64,000 nucleotides of DNA from Campanula takesimana. Taxonomy: Eukaryota; Streptophyta; Magnoliopsida; Asterales; Campanulaceae. The notes under the pieces are model-generated. The model did not search any database and was not told the DNA's origin. It was given only the letters and a program-made list of their open reading frames with translations. A program made the translations under genes and the position numbers. The DNA lies in assembly GCA_026119855.1 (NCBI GenBank), contig JAOWBW010000438.1:748631-812630 (forward strand), given 5' to 3'. This document shows positions 45,571 to 55,697 of the stretch, piece after piece (position 1 is the first letter of the stretch; every line of letters begins with the position of its first letter).

Positions 45571-46309
45571 TAGAGCCCCCAAAGGTTGAAATGCCAAAAC
45601 TTGAAGTGGTCTCGATACGACAATTTGGATCAACATAAGATTCACCCTTCACGTGAAACAAGAGCTTCATATGCCAGATTCAGGGGCTTGTCCTATAACA
45701 TGACTGGGGCTTCCGTAGCCAACATCTGAGTTTGATCTTGAAAAGACACTGGGGCTTCAGCAGCCAAAATGTTGGGGGTCGATGTCAGAAAGAACAAATG
45801 GGGGTTCTTCAGCCGATAACTGGGGCTGACCCAACCATAGCATCCGGAGATATACCGCTGAGTAGTTTTGATCAAATGGGTGTTCGGAATTGACCTTTTG
45901 AGTGTTCGCGCTAGGATTTCGGCTCTGCTACACCATACACATTTCCATACTCCTCATTTTCGTAAAAATGAAAAATTCACAATAAAGTGCACAATCCATT
46001 TCATTCATGATTCTCCCTCTGTTCATTTATAAACTTTCAGTCATTAATTGATAAAAAGCAAAGTTTGAGATGCGAGCAATGCACATGTGTCAAATAAAAG
46101 AAAAATCAAATGCAAAAAAAAAAAAAAGGTTCACCATGCTAAAAAAGTGAAAGTTGGCTTTCATCCATCAAAAGGGAAATGGTTGCAAAATGAAAAGAAT
46201 GTGAATCCTTGTTTCATCTTTCACTGAATCTCTTGATCTTAAAGATTTCAATCCATGTATGTATTCTAAAACTTTTGTTGCACATGAATGACACGTTCGA
46301 GCACATCAA
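45571..46309 (+). other. Non-coding 3' domain of F
   Basis: No gene seen; colinear with E 28881-29640 on the opposite strand. Confidence 0.7.
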
Positions 46310-46530
46310 GATATATGTTGCTTGCTCTTGAAAATCTCTTGCAGGTACACATCATCCATTATTCCACATCATGGTCCTCACAAGAAGGTCCATCATCAAC
46401 ATCAATGTATATTTTCCTTGCTTGTGAAAATCTCTTGCAGGTACAAATCACCCATTCTTCCATATCATGGTCCTCACAAGAAGGATCCTCGACGAAGTCG
46501 ACGCTCATATTTCTGGGTGGGGAATGAAAT
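46310..46530 (+). repeat. About 95-bp tandem repeat, two copies, in F
   Basis: CTTGCTCTTGAAAATCTC at 46321 and CTTGCTTGTGAAAATCTC at 46416, each followed by TTGCAGGTAC and a TCCTCACAAGAAGG block. Confidence 0.82.
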
Positions 46531-47269
46531 TTCCTAATGCCCTTTCTGCAAAATCAGTTCGAGTTGCCAAAGTCAAACTATGCTGGTCTGATTCTCGAAA
46601 GAGATACGTAGGCAGCTTGAATTTTTAGGCACGACCACATACTTGCAAAAAATCTTATGCAGGTACGAAGTTGGAATGACACAACGAATCACATCTTGGT
46701 TTCACAAAGAGGTTGCTCATTGCAAGCGACCAAAATCCCACAACAATGGAAAAACCCAAGAGCTAACTTGCAGGTCACAACAGACAATGTTGATCGTGTC
46801 ATTTCTCCTGATATACGTGAGACTTCAGTCAAAATTGAATGATTCCATACCGGTATCAATTGCCAAGCGTCGCAGCGACTCCAAAAGCGGAGTAGCTTGA
46901 TTGTGAAAGAATCAAAATCCCTTTTTGGGTGAATAGGGATCCAGAATGAGGTTGCAGCACTCAACACAATGCCAATGGATCACGCAAGGTGATGGTTCAC
47001 TGCGCAGTGAAACATAAAAATCTCATCACACGACAATTCCAAAAACAGGGAAGTTTGACTGTGAGGCAATCAAAAACTCTTTTAGGAGGAACTGGGATCC
47101 AAAAGGAGGTTGCAGCACTCAACACAGTGTCAAAGGATTACACAGAACAATGGTTCACTGCACAGTGAAGCTCAAAAATCTCATCACACAGCAAAACAAA
47201 GGCAAAAGAATCTGGATGGCTCAGAATGCAGCGTATCCTTAATTATATTTTGTGCATATAAATATCTTT
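46531..47269 (+). other. 3' domain of F with one CTACG-hairpin-CGTAG element
   Basis: Hairpin element at 46578-46611 (CTATG pairs with CGTAG through a wobble). Two related blocks (46860-46990 and 47040-47170) contain CAATCAAA and GTTGCAGCACTCAACAC. No gene seen. Confidence 0.7.
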
Positions 47270-47701
47270 GTTAGATTTTGGTCTTCCCACGGATTGCGCA
47301 AAGCGTCAGTCTTTTGAATGATGTTACCTTTGGTCTTCCCACCTGCCTGGGTTGTACCTCCCTCAGATTACGCAAAGCATCAGTCCTTTGAATGTTGTTA
47401 CCTTTGGTTTTCCTACCTATCTGGGTTGTACCTTTGAATGTTACCTTTGGTCTTCCCACCTGCCTGGGTTGTACCTCCCTCGGATTGCGCAAAGCGTCAG
47501 TCTTTTAAATGATGTTACCTTTGGTCTCTCCGCCTGCCCGGGTTGTACCCTTGAATGATGATGCTTTATGTCTCTCTGCCTGCCCAGGTTGTACCCTTGA
47601 ATGATGATGCTTTATGTCTCTCCACCTGCCCGGGTTGTACCTTTCGAGTTGTATCTTCCCAGAACTACGACTCGACTTGATTCCCATGGAGGGATACGTA
47701 G
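47270..47701 (+). repeat. Composite tandem repeats ending in a CTACG-hairpin-CGTAG element, in F
   Basis: Alternating units built from GATTGCGCAAAGCGTCAG, GTTACCTTTGGTCTTCC and CTGCCTGGGTTGTACC, then a unit of about 46 bp with GATGATGCTTTATGTCTCTC. The hairpin element is at 47665-47701. Confidence 0.82.
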
Positions 47702-47840
47702 GCAGTTTACCCCGGTGAACTCAGTCGCCCGTTCTCGCAATTTGTTGGTCAAAGCCAATTCCCAGAGTCAGAAATCCGACTCATCTTGAGTTTTGTAGAT
47801 TGAGGCCGTCTCCTGACGCCAAGTTGTACCTAACACCCAA

Positions 47841-48040
47841 GCAAAGAGAGATCGCATCTCAATGCAATCCCCAGCAAAGAGAGATCGCATCTTAATGCAA
47901 ACTCCCTAGCAAAGAGAGATCGCATCTCAATGCAAACCCCCAACAAAGAGAGATCGCATCTCAATGCAACCCCCCAGCAAAGAGAGATCGCATCTCAATG
48001 CAATCCCCAACAAAGAGAGAACACATCTCAATGCTCCTCC
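47841..48040 (+). repeat. About 33-bp tandem repeat, six copies, in F
   Basis: GCAAAGAGAGATCGCATCTC-type units start at about 47841, 47874, 47909, 47943, 47977 and 48010. E has two (26576-26643). A hairpin element follows at 48069-48103. Confidence 0.9.
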
Positions 48041-48120
48041 CTGCATTTTAAATTTCAATAAACCTGAACTACGATTGGTTTGATTCTCGAAAGAGATACG
48101 TAGGTAAACTGGGAATCCGG

Positions 48121-49559
48121 TGTTGGGTTTCGTAGTAACATGCGCAGCGGAATATAGCATTTAAAATTTATGAAACCCAAAGCCCATAGATCCATTCATA
48201 TGATTATGTCAAATACAATAATATGAATACTAGGAAAAACTAACCCTTGATGACTTTGAGTTTGGTCCTTTTGTTTGGTGGAGATCTTGAAGCTTTCATC
48301 ACAAAAGTAAGAACACGAACTTGAAGATGATAAACTTCACCCTCTAGCGGTATCCACACCTTGAACGAATATCAAGAAACTTTATGATCTTGGTTGCTAG
48401 ACCAAAATTATGAAACACACTTTCACAATTGATAAGAACTATATGGCATTTATTTTGTGTATTATTTTTTTTTTTCAATCCAAGATGTCTTAGAACAAAA
48501 TAAAATCTCTCTCAAACTCTTTGGAGACTCAAACAAGGCTAGGAAAAAAGTTCTGGCCGAAATTGCCTTTTTATACACAGCAAGACCTATTCCAAATAGG
48601 AATCTTATGTCAAAAGCTTCTCCTAATCGAATTAGGAAAATTTCTGCCGCCATACATGTGCGGCCGCCCAAAAAATGGTGTGCGGTCGCCCAACATTGGG
48701 CGGTCGCCCATCTTCTTTTGTGCGGTCGCCCGCCTAGCCAGATTTCACAGAATTTCCAATTTAGTCCCTTTTAAGATTCGTTCTATTGTGTGTGACCCTC
48801 TAGGATTATACTAAGTTGGCAATGGGTTCAAACATGAAACTATAAGATATGATTAGGTTCTAGAAAACCGTCATACCTACCCAAATAGTATAACTAGATA
48901 CAAGTTCGCATTCCTTTAGAATATGTCACAATCCTTTTGTCCACGATGTCATTGAACACAAGTCATGGTCAAACAGTCAACTTGTTTTGTTCAATACTTT
49001 CTCGATTCCGAATATGTTGATAATCCAAATGACATTGATTCGATCAATTCATTTGAGTCTGGTTGAACATTTCATCAACATCATTCCTACGAGAGGCCCA
49101 AGCTTGACATCTCTTCGAAGAGGGACAAATCCATTTAGCTTATTACTCTTCCCTACGTGAATCCGATTATGCCAATCATACCCTTTATGACTTCCCGGTT
49201 CAAGGTAGCGTTTGAATATGTCAAACATAATGTTCATCAAGTGGAAGACTATAATAACTTCATGTCTAAGGATTCGAATGACACAACTAATATGAGATAT
49301 ATGTTCGACATAGACCATGACATAAATCTCATACAGCGGGTCATGTCCAGTACCTTGTTCCAAACAAGTACCCATAAATCTAATATGATCATCCCATGAT
49401 CATTTAGCCTTTATACTAGTGCTTAACAAGTACTAGGGACGGAGATTATTATAAGTAAACATGAACAACAATAATAATCAAAATATCTCTTTATTGATAT
49501 GAAATAAATGATAACAATTACAACGTTTATTAAACGTGCCTAGGGCACCACTACCAACA
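48121..49559 (-). mobile_element. Solo LTR T (Angela-like copia)
   Basis: 1439 bp with minus-strand ends TGTTGGTAGTGGTGCC and CGAAACCCAACA, related to the LTRs of R, and a perfect target duplication TCCGG (48116-48120 and 49560-49564). No internal sequence, so the two LTRs recombined. GC palindromes of a different type from R (GGGCGACCGCCC, GGGCGGCCGC) fill 48655-48735; TATA box on the minus strand near 48572. Confidence 0.93.
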
Positions 49560-49564
49560 TCCGG

Positions 49565-49748
49565 TACCGACCATTGTTTGTCTTTGTTTGATTGCTTGTT
49601 TGAGTTAGAACTACGGAGGCTTGATTCTTGAAAAAGATACGTAGGAAGTCCTACTTTGGACCCAGCCGTTACACCCTAGACGAGATCGTTTGTCTCTTAG
49701 TGAATCGTAGAATCCCCTTTACATTACAAGGAGATTCGATGAGGGCTC
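49565..49748 (+). other. LTR-proximal 3' domain and polypurine tract of F
   Basis: Hairpin element at 49611-49644 (inner stem TCTT/AAGA). AATCCCCTT with AAGGAGATT (49709-49735) can form a further hairpin. Polypurine GATGAGGGCTC abuts the LTR. Confidence 0.75.
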
Positions 49749-52224
49749 TGTAGATACCCCGATCTCGCACCTCTCATCAAACCCTTTTTATCGGTCTAAA
49801 CCCTAAAATTGACATAAACCCTCGATTTGGCTATGCGGGAGTGCCGTGAGCCTTATCAGTGCATCGAATGGATTAACGGACTTCAAATTCATGATCAGAG
49901 CGAAAAAACGAGTGAACAAGCATGTACTTCAAATTTTTGAGGTGCGGGACCCGAAACGGGGCTCGCACCCTTAGAACTGCTCGTTACCGTCCATTCTGTG
50001 CATAACAAAAATATTATTGTCATTACTTGCTTATGAAAATATTTCAGATATACCGGCGTAACCGGAAAAATATTCCGAGCAACTCTCATGTTGGACCCGC
50101 GGACAACCGGGACACCAGAGCGCGCACGACGGAGCAGTTGCGGAGCGGAAAGCCGGAGCCGGAAAGATGGTTATCCACACTGCAAAATATCCCAAACATA
50201 AGATATTTACAGCCAGCACATAGTCAAAGAGTGAGGACCAATCAGAAAAGGACACGTGGCAGTCAACACTAGTCAAAAAAGTCAACTTCAGCCGTACGGC
50301 CATATGAAAGTGGTACGGATATGTATGAGCCGTACGGCTCCCTTTTTCTGGGCAGAAAGTGCTGAATTATCATCGTTTTGGTACTTCAAATGAAGACGTT
50401 TTGGGACATAAAGCAACCCCAAATTCGGGGATAATGGAACTGACAAGAAGACTTAGGGATAGAGGGGTAGTTAATGATCAAAAACCTCCTCCCTCCCATA
50501 TACATCCCCCCAATACACACTTAAAAAGGGACAAGACATACTACACAACACACACACATATTCAGCCCTCCATCCTCTCTTGCTCTCTCTAGCAACTCAA
50601 ACCCCCTCAAATCTCAGTCATAAGACCACCACCACACCACCATAGCACCCCCACAACACACTCACTAAACACAAACCAAAATCAAACTCTTTCAAACACT
50701 AAGAAAACACCTTAAGAAAAACACCAAAAAAGCCTTCTTTTGGAAGCAAAGGGATCACAACCTAGGTAATATTCTCATCTTGTAATCCCCTTAAGTGTAA
50801 GATGTAGTGGTTTATGTAATTTCTTGAGAGGTCTAGCCACCTTGTTAGGCTAGACCTCCATTTGATGTCTAAAATCAAACAATATTCGTACTCTTGTTGT
50901 TCTTCTCTTTAAATGATGATATATAATGATATTTTGATCTCTTGAGCATGCTATGCTATTTATCTTGTGTAAATATCATTCATGTATGAGTATCAAGTCT
51001 AGGTTTGTTGGGGATTCAAGAGCTTTTCAAAGAATAACTTGCTTTCTCTCATAAACCTTGAATCTGCCATGTTTTGTTTCATCTTAATATAGAGCATCAT
51101 GGAATCAGGTCTAAAGGCTTGAAGGATTGTTGTTTCATTTAGATAACATGCATATCTATGTTCACCCAAAGTTTCATTTTCATACCTTTTCATTTGAGTA
51201 AGTTTTCATGGGTGTTTTCATGCCATGTGTGGATTCCCAATAATCTGTCCATGTTGTACCTTTCTTCCTTATTGCTTTGTTTATGCATAGAAAACGTGGC
51301 TTTTTGTCTTAGACCTCAAAATTATTTTTGTTCTACACTGAAAAAGGAAGATTAGCATGTGAATATAATATTTTTTTCCCTTAGTGGAAGAGGTTCTTTC
51401 CATTTTTTTGTTTCAACTCTCTATTCTCAGATTAGCATGTTTCTTGTTTTGACATCAAAATGTCAGAAGTTTTTTGGGTGACTTAACTTGTTTTTTGGCC
51501 TTGAAACTTTCCAGATCTAAACTTTGAGATGTTAGGAACAACTTTCATGTTTAGTGTTTCCCCTGATTCCCCCGTTCTCATGATGCAAAAAGTGGACCTT
51601 TTATGGATGTATGAAAATCTGTTAGACTGGGCTGTGGAAAGTATTATCTTTCATTCCTTATTTGGACACCATAAATTACTCCTAAAATCATAGGAAAAAT
51701 CATGGTTAGTACATGATGTGTTAGGAAGTTTTCTTGACCTTTACTTTCTTGATTGAGTGAGTTTAAGAACAGTTACAAGAAATAAAGATGGACAGCAGTC
51801 CCTAAAATTTTGGGGGACGGACTTTTGGATATTCATTTGTGAATTAAAAGCAAACATACCTAGATTAGGAAGACCTCCGCATACATTAAATCACCATTTT
51901 TGTTAGGGCATAAAAGCAAGGTAAAAGGCATAAAATGAATCTAAGTGGCATGCATACTAGAGACCATCACGGGCGAGGAGAGTGCTTAATCCCTTCTCTT
52001 CTCGTAACTTAGCCCCTGAACCCACTTTCTCTAAACAAAAGGTTTTATCTTCGATTTTCCTAAAATAAAATGAGGTGGCGACTCTTGACTGTTTTGATTC
52101 CATCGAGAGGAAACTGTTGTGTGAGAACCGAGCGCATTCCAAAAGCGCATTAGCACGAAACGGACCCGAATCGCCCTCGCGGGACGATCATTTCGCGGTT
52201 CGGCTTTCGAGCGCGGCTCTCACA
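49749..52224 (+). repeat. 3' LTR of F
   Basis: 2476 bp, same ends as 37984-40565. About 150 bp are deleted between two CATTTGT repeats, and 44 bp at 51228-51271 are present only here. Palindromes at 50288-50340. Confidence 0.92.
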
Positions 52225-52850
52225 ATAACCCCAAATCCGTCGAGTCCCGTCCTAGAGAATTTCAAGCTCCACCCGACCTTGACTCTCTCGAAGCGGTAAA
52301 CCTCAGCCCATGGCGTAGTTCATGACTACATGCCGGGGGTGACCTTATGCCTCTCTTTAGCCGAGCACAAGCCAACACAATTTTAGTTAGGGTCTAACAC
52401 TCCGTGACCAACTCGGTTTTCATGTATCGAAATTTCCCTAAACTAATGTCATCAAATTATACATGCCGTTTCCTAAAGAAACAAGTGGTTATTATGGACG
52501 AAATAAAACTCCATCCCCAAGTGGTTATTATGGACGAAAATAAAAAATACGTCCCCGCATGTATGCTTTATGACCTTAATTTAGTTTAATCGTGTCACAT
52601 GTAGGTATCACAAGCATGGTGAAATCCGATGAGTATATAGGACCGTGAGAAGGTCTATATACTAGTGTGACAATTCCACTATTTTTCTAGAAACTCCAAA
52701 AAGGACTCCGTCCTTCCGACTTTTGTAAATAAAAAAAAACTTTTTCTTTATGTGGTTGAGTCTTTTCTCTTGTTTGTGGGTGAATTTTTTTTACTCAAAA
52801 GGTGTTTGTGAGGCCAACCTAAGATCAACTGTGTTCTTCCAATAGGTCCA
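52225..52850 (+). other. Leader of G, second part
   Basis: Begins with the second ATAAC copy; colinear with H 22730-23387. A 36-bp duplication around GTGGTTATTATGGACGAAA (52481, 52520) is present. No gene seen. Confidence 0.75.
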
Positions 52851-53527
52851 ATGGTCTCAAACGGCAACAAAAACAAGGGTGAGAACATTTCCGTGTCCAA
52901 CAAAAGGCTTTTCAACATAATGAGAGCCATGGGGGAAAATATGGATAGACTTGCTGTGGATGTCCGCCGAAAAGACGATTTGTGGCAAGCCCGTTTTAAT
53001 CTCGAGAGGAGAATTCACAAGGAAGAGATTTCTGAACTCAAGGCCCGTCTGCAAGAGTTCACCGACAACAAGGTAAATGCCAATGGTAAAACATTCCTAA
53101 GTGGCCCGCCCCTCAAAAATCGAAAAGGTGCCGCCAACAACCGAGTTTTCACTCCTCTCCTAGGAGTAACCCAAGCCGAAGCATTTGAAACTTTAGTGGC
53201 AAGAGGAAAGATCAAGCCTTTATAAGGTACAACCCAAGACGATCAACGCCACCATGCCATCACAAATATTGTAGCTACCACCAACATAGTGGCCATCTTA
53301 CCGAGGAATGCTTTGTCCTCCGTAGCATCATCCAAGATTTGATCGACAATGGTGAATTTGCTGTGGGTGAAGAGCAACCGTTAGAGAGTTACAACATGCA
53401 AGAACTCATCAAAGAAGAGGCTTGGTTTTGGAATGGGGCTTCAACAAGAGATCATGCCACAAGGAGAACTACAACGACAAAGATGACGACAACAATCTCT
53501 GTTTCTCTTTCTCTAAGTGTGCATTAA
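52851..53527 (+). pseudogene. Gag of G, capsid block deleted
   Basis: Starts MVSNGNKNKGENISVSNK; coiled-coil LFNIMRAMGENMDRLAVDVR and HKEEISELKARLQEF, then directly VFTPLLGVTQAEAFETLVAR. A frameshift near 53226 leads to the knuckle YCSYHQHSGHLTEECF (CX2HX4HX4C, 53270-53311), LRSIIQDLIDNGEF and a Thr-rich tail ending at 53527. The FKMPD capsid block present in H and I is missing. Confidence 0.8.
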
Positions 53528-54163
53528 GTTTTCTCTTCTTTTGCTTATGTTAAAGTTTGAGTCGGTCTTATCAAATAAAAGTCATTCTTGTCCTCATACA
53601 CTCTTCCAAGTTGTTCAATCTAATTCTTGGCAAAATGATGAAAAGATGTCTAAACAAGTTTTAGAACGAAGGCCATCACTTGAACGCCTAGGGGCTAAAC
53701 ATCGTGACGAAGGCGAAAAAATCAACGACAACTCCAAGACATCAAGCGCCAAATAAAGATGGAGCAACAACCATAGAAAAATCAAGCAATGTTTCAAAGG
53801 GGGATTAAAAAAAAAAAAAAAAAAAAAAAACTTGTTAGGTTGACTCTTCAAGACAACCTAGGCAAAAGTTAGAGCTAAAATAAAAAAAAAATCCCCCTCA
53901 ATCAAAGAAGTGCACAAGATCAATATCATTTTCCAAGGACGAAGCAACATCAACAAAAATCCTCGCGATGAAGGAGCATCCACAAGAACTACGGTGACCT
54001 GAGCCTCTACACTGGAGGAACGTAGGCAACCTTCGGGTCCGGTCTCATGCAAGAAAGAAGATATGTTTAGCCCTAACGCGTTATGGTGATCGGCCTTCAT
54101 CTCGAACTTGTCAAGACATCTTTGTACGAGTCATTTCCCAATGAATTAATCACCTCAAGATTG
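53528..54163 (+). other. 3' domain of G before R
   Basis: Non-coding; colinear with I 14326-14848. Poly(A) run 53807-53830; hairpin TTAGGTTG (53835-53842) with CAACCTAG (53854-53861). Confidence 0.75.
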
Positions 54164-55684
54164 TGTTGGTAGTGGTGCCCTAGGCACATTTAATAAACGT
54201 TGTAATTGTTATCATTTATTTCATATCAATAAAAGAGATGTTTTGATTATTATTGTTGTTCATGTTTACTTCTAATAATCCTCGTCCCTAGTACTTATTA
54301 AGCACTAGTATAAAGGCTAAATGATCATGAGATGATCATGTTAGATTTATGGGTACTTGTTTGGAACAAGGTACTGGACATGACCCGCTGTATGAGATTT
54401 ATGTCATGGTCTATGTCATACATATATCTCATATTAGTTATGTCATTTGAATCCTTATACATGAAGTTATTATAGTCTTCCACTTGATGAACATTATGTT
54501 TGACATATTCAAACGCTACTTTTAACCGAGTAGTTATAAGGGTATGATTGGCATAATCGGATTCCCGTTGGGAAGAATAATAAGCTAAATGGATTTGTCC
54601 CTCCACGGAGAGATGTCAAGCTTGGGCCCCTCGATGGAATGATGTTGATGAAATGTTCGGCCGGACTCAAATGGATCGATTGGATCAATAGCATTTGAAT
54701 TATCAACATATTCGGAATCGAGAAAGTATTGAACAAAACAAGTTGACTGTTTGACCATGACTTGTGTTCAATGACATCGTGGACAAAGGGATTGTGACAT
54801 ATTCTAAAGGAATGCGAACTTGTATCTAGTTATACTATTTGGGTAGGTATGACGGTTTGCTAGAACCTAATCATATCTTATGGAATCATCTTTGAGCCCA
54901 TTGCCAACTTAGTATAATCCTAGAGGGTCACACACAATAGAACGAATCTTAAATAAAAGGACTATATTGGCATTTAGGGTCGGAGGACTTCCAAGGAATT
55001 TCTGGAAAGTTCTGGGCCACCTGGTCAACCAAGCGGGCGCTTGGGTTGCACCAGGCGGGCGCCTGTTCAAGCCAGAAAGGGACTGGAGTTTCTGCCCAAA
55101 CAGGCGGGCGCCTGGGTGGTACCAGGCGGGCGCCTGGTGCTCCCGATTGGAAAATTCCTAATTCGATTAGGAATGGTTTTTGACACAAGTTACCTATTTG
55201 GAATAGGTCTTAATTGTGTATAAAAACCCCAATTCGGCTAGACCATATCAACAAGTGCTTTTGTGAGTCTCAAAGAGTTTGAGAGAGATTTTATTTTGTT
55301 CTAAGATATCATTGATTGAGGAACAAAATAATTCACAAAATAAATTCCATATAGTTCTTTATTAAATTGTGAAAGCGTGTTTTATAATTATTGGTCTAGC
55401 AACCAAGATCAAAGAAGCTCCTTTGATATTCGTTCGAAGTGTGGATACCGCTAGAGGGTGAAAATCATCATCTTCAAAGTTCGTGTTCAAGCTTTGTGAT
55501 CGTGATCAAGTCTTCAAGTTTCTCCACCAAAGATCAAGAGAAAAATTCATAGCCATCAAGGGTTAGTTATTCCTCTATTCATCTTGTTGTATTTGATTTA
55601 ATCATATGAACGGATCCATGGCTTTGGGTTTCAAAAATTTTAAATTGCTATATTCCGCTGCGCATGTTACTACGAAACCCAACA
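54164..55684 (+). repeat. 5' LTR of R
   Basis: TGTTGGTAGTGGTGCC ... CGAAACCCAACA. GC palindromes (CAGGCGGGCGCCTG and variants) at 55026-55145; two tight hairpins, TTCCTAATTCGATTAGGAA (55155-55173) and CCTATTTGGAATAGG (55193-55207), just before the TATA box (55219-55226). Confidence 0.96.
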
Positions 55685-55685
55685 G

Positions 55686-55697
55686 TGGTATCAGAGC
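55686..55697 (+). promoter_or_regulatory. Primer-binding site of R (tRNA-iMet)
   Basis: TGGTATCAGAGC one base after the LTR end. Confidence 0.95.

Larger units (their letters stand above)
37984..52224 (+). mobile_element. Full-length non-autonomous gag-only Tat-like element F
   Basis: 14,241 bp including a nested solo LTR, with perfect target duplication ATAAC (37979-37983 and 52225-52229). Order: 5' LTR 37984-40565, tRNA-Arg primer site, leader, gag 41579-43300, a non-coding 3' domain of about 5 kb with tandem arrays, solo LTR T (48121-49559), polypurine tract, 3' LTR 49749-52224. No pol motif found. Sister of E in opposite orientation. Confidence 0.93.

Noticed and set aside
47271..47687. 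Open frames with repeating protein units
   Set aside because: They translate the tandem repeats of the F 3' domain, in both orientations, and have no start context or relatives.
55026..55145. CpG island of a host gene
   Set aside because: The block is repeated in both LTRs of R and no host gene follows.
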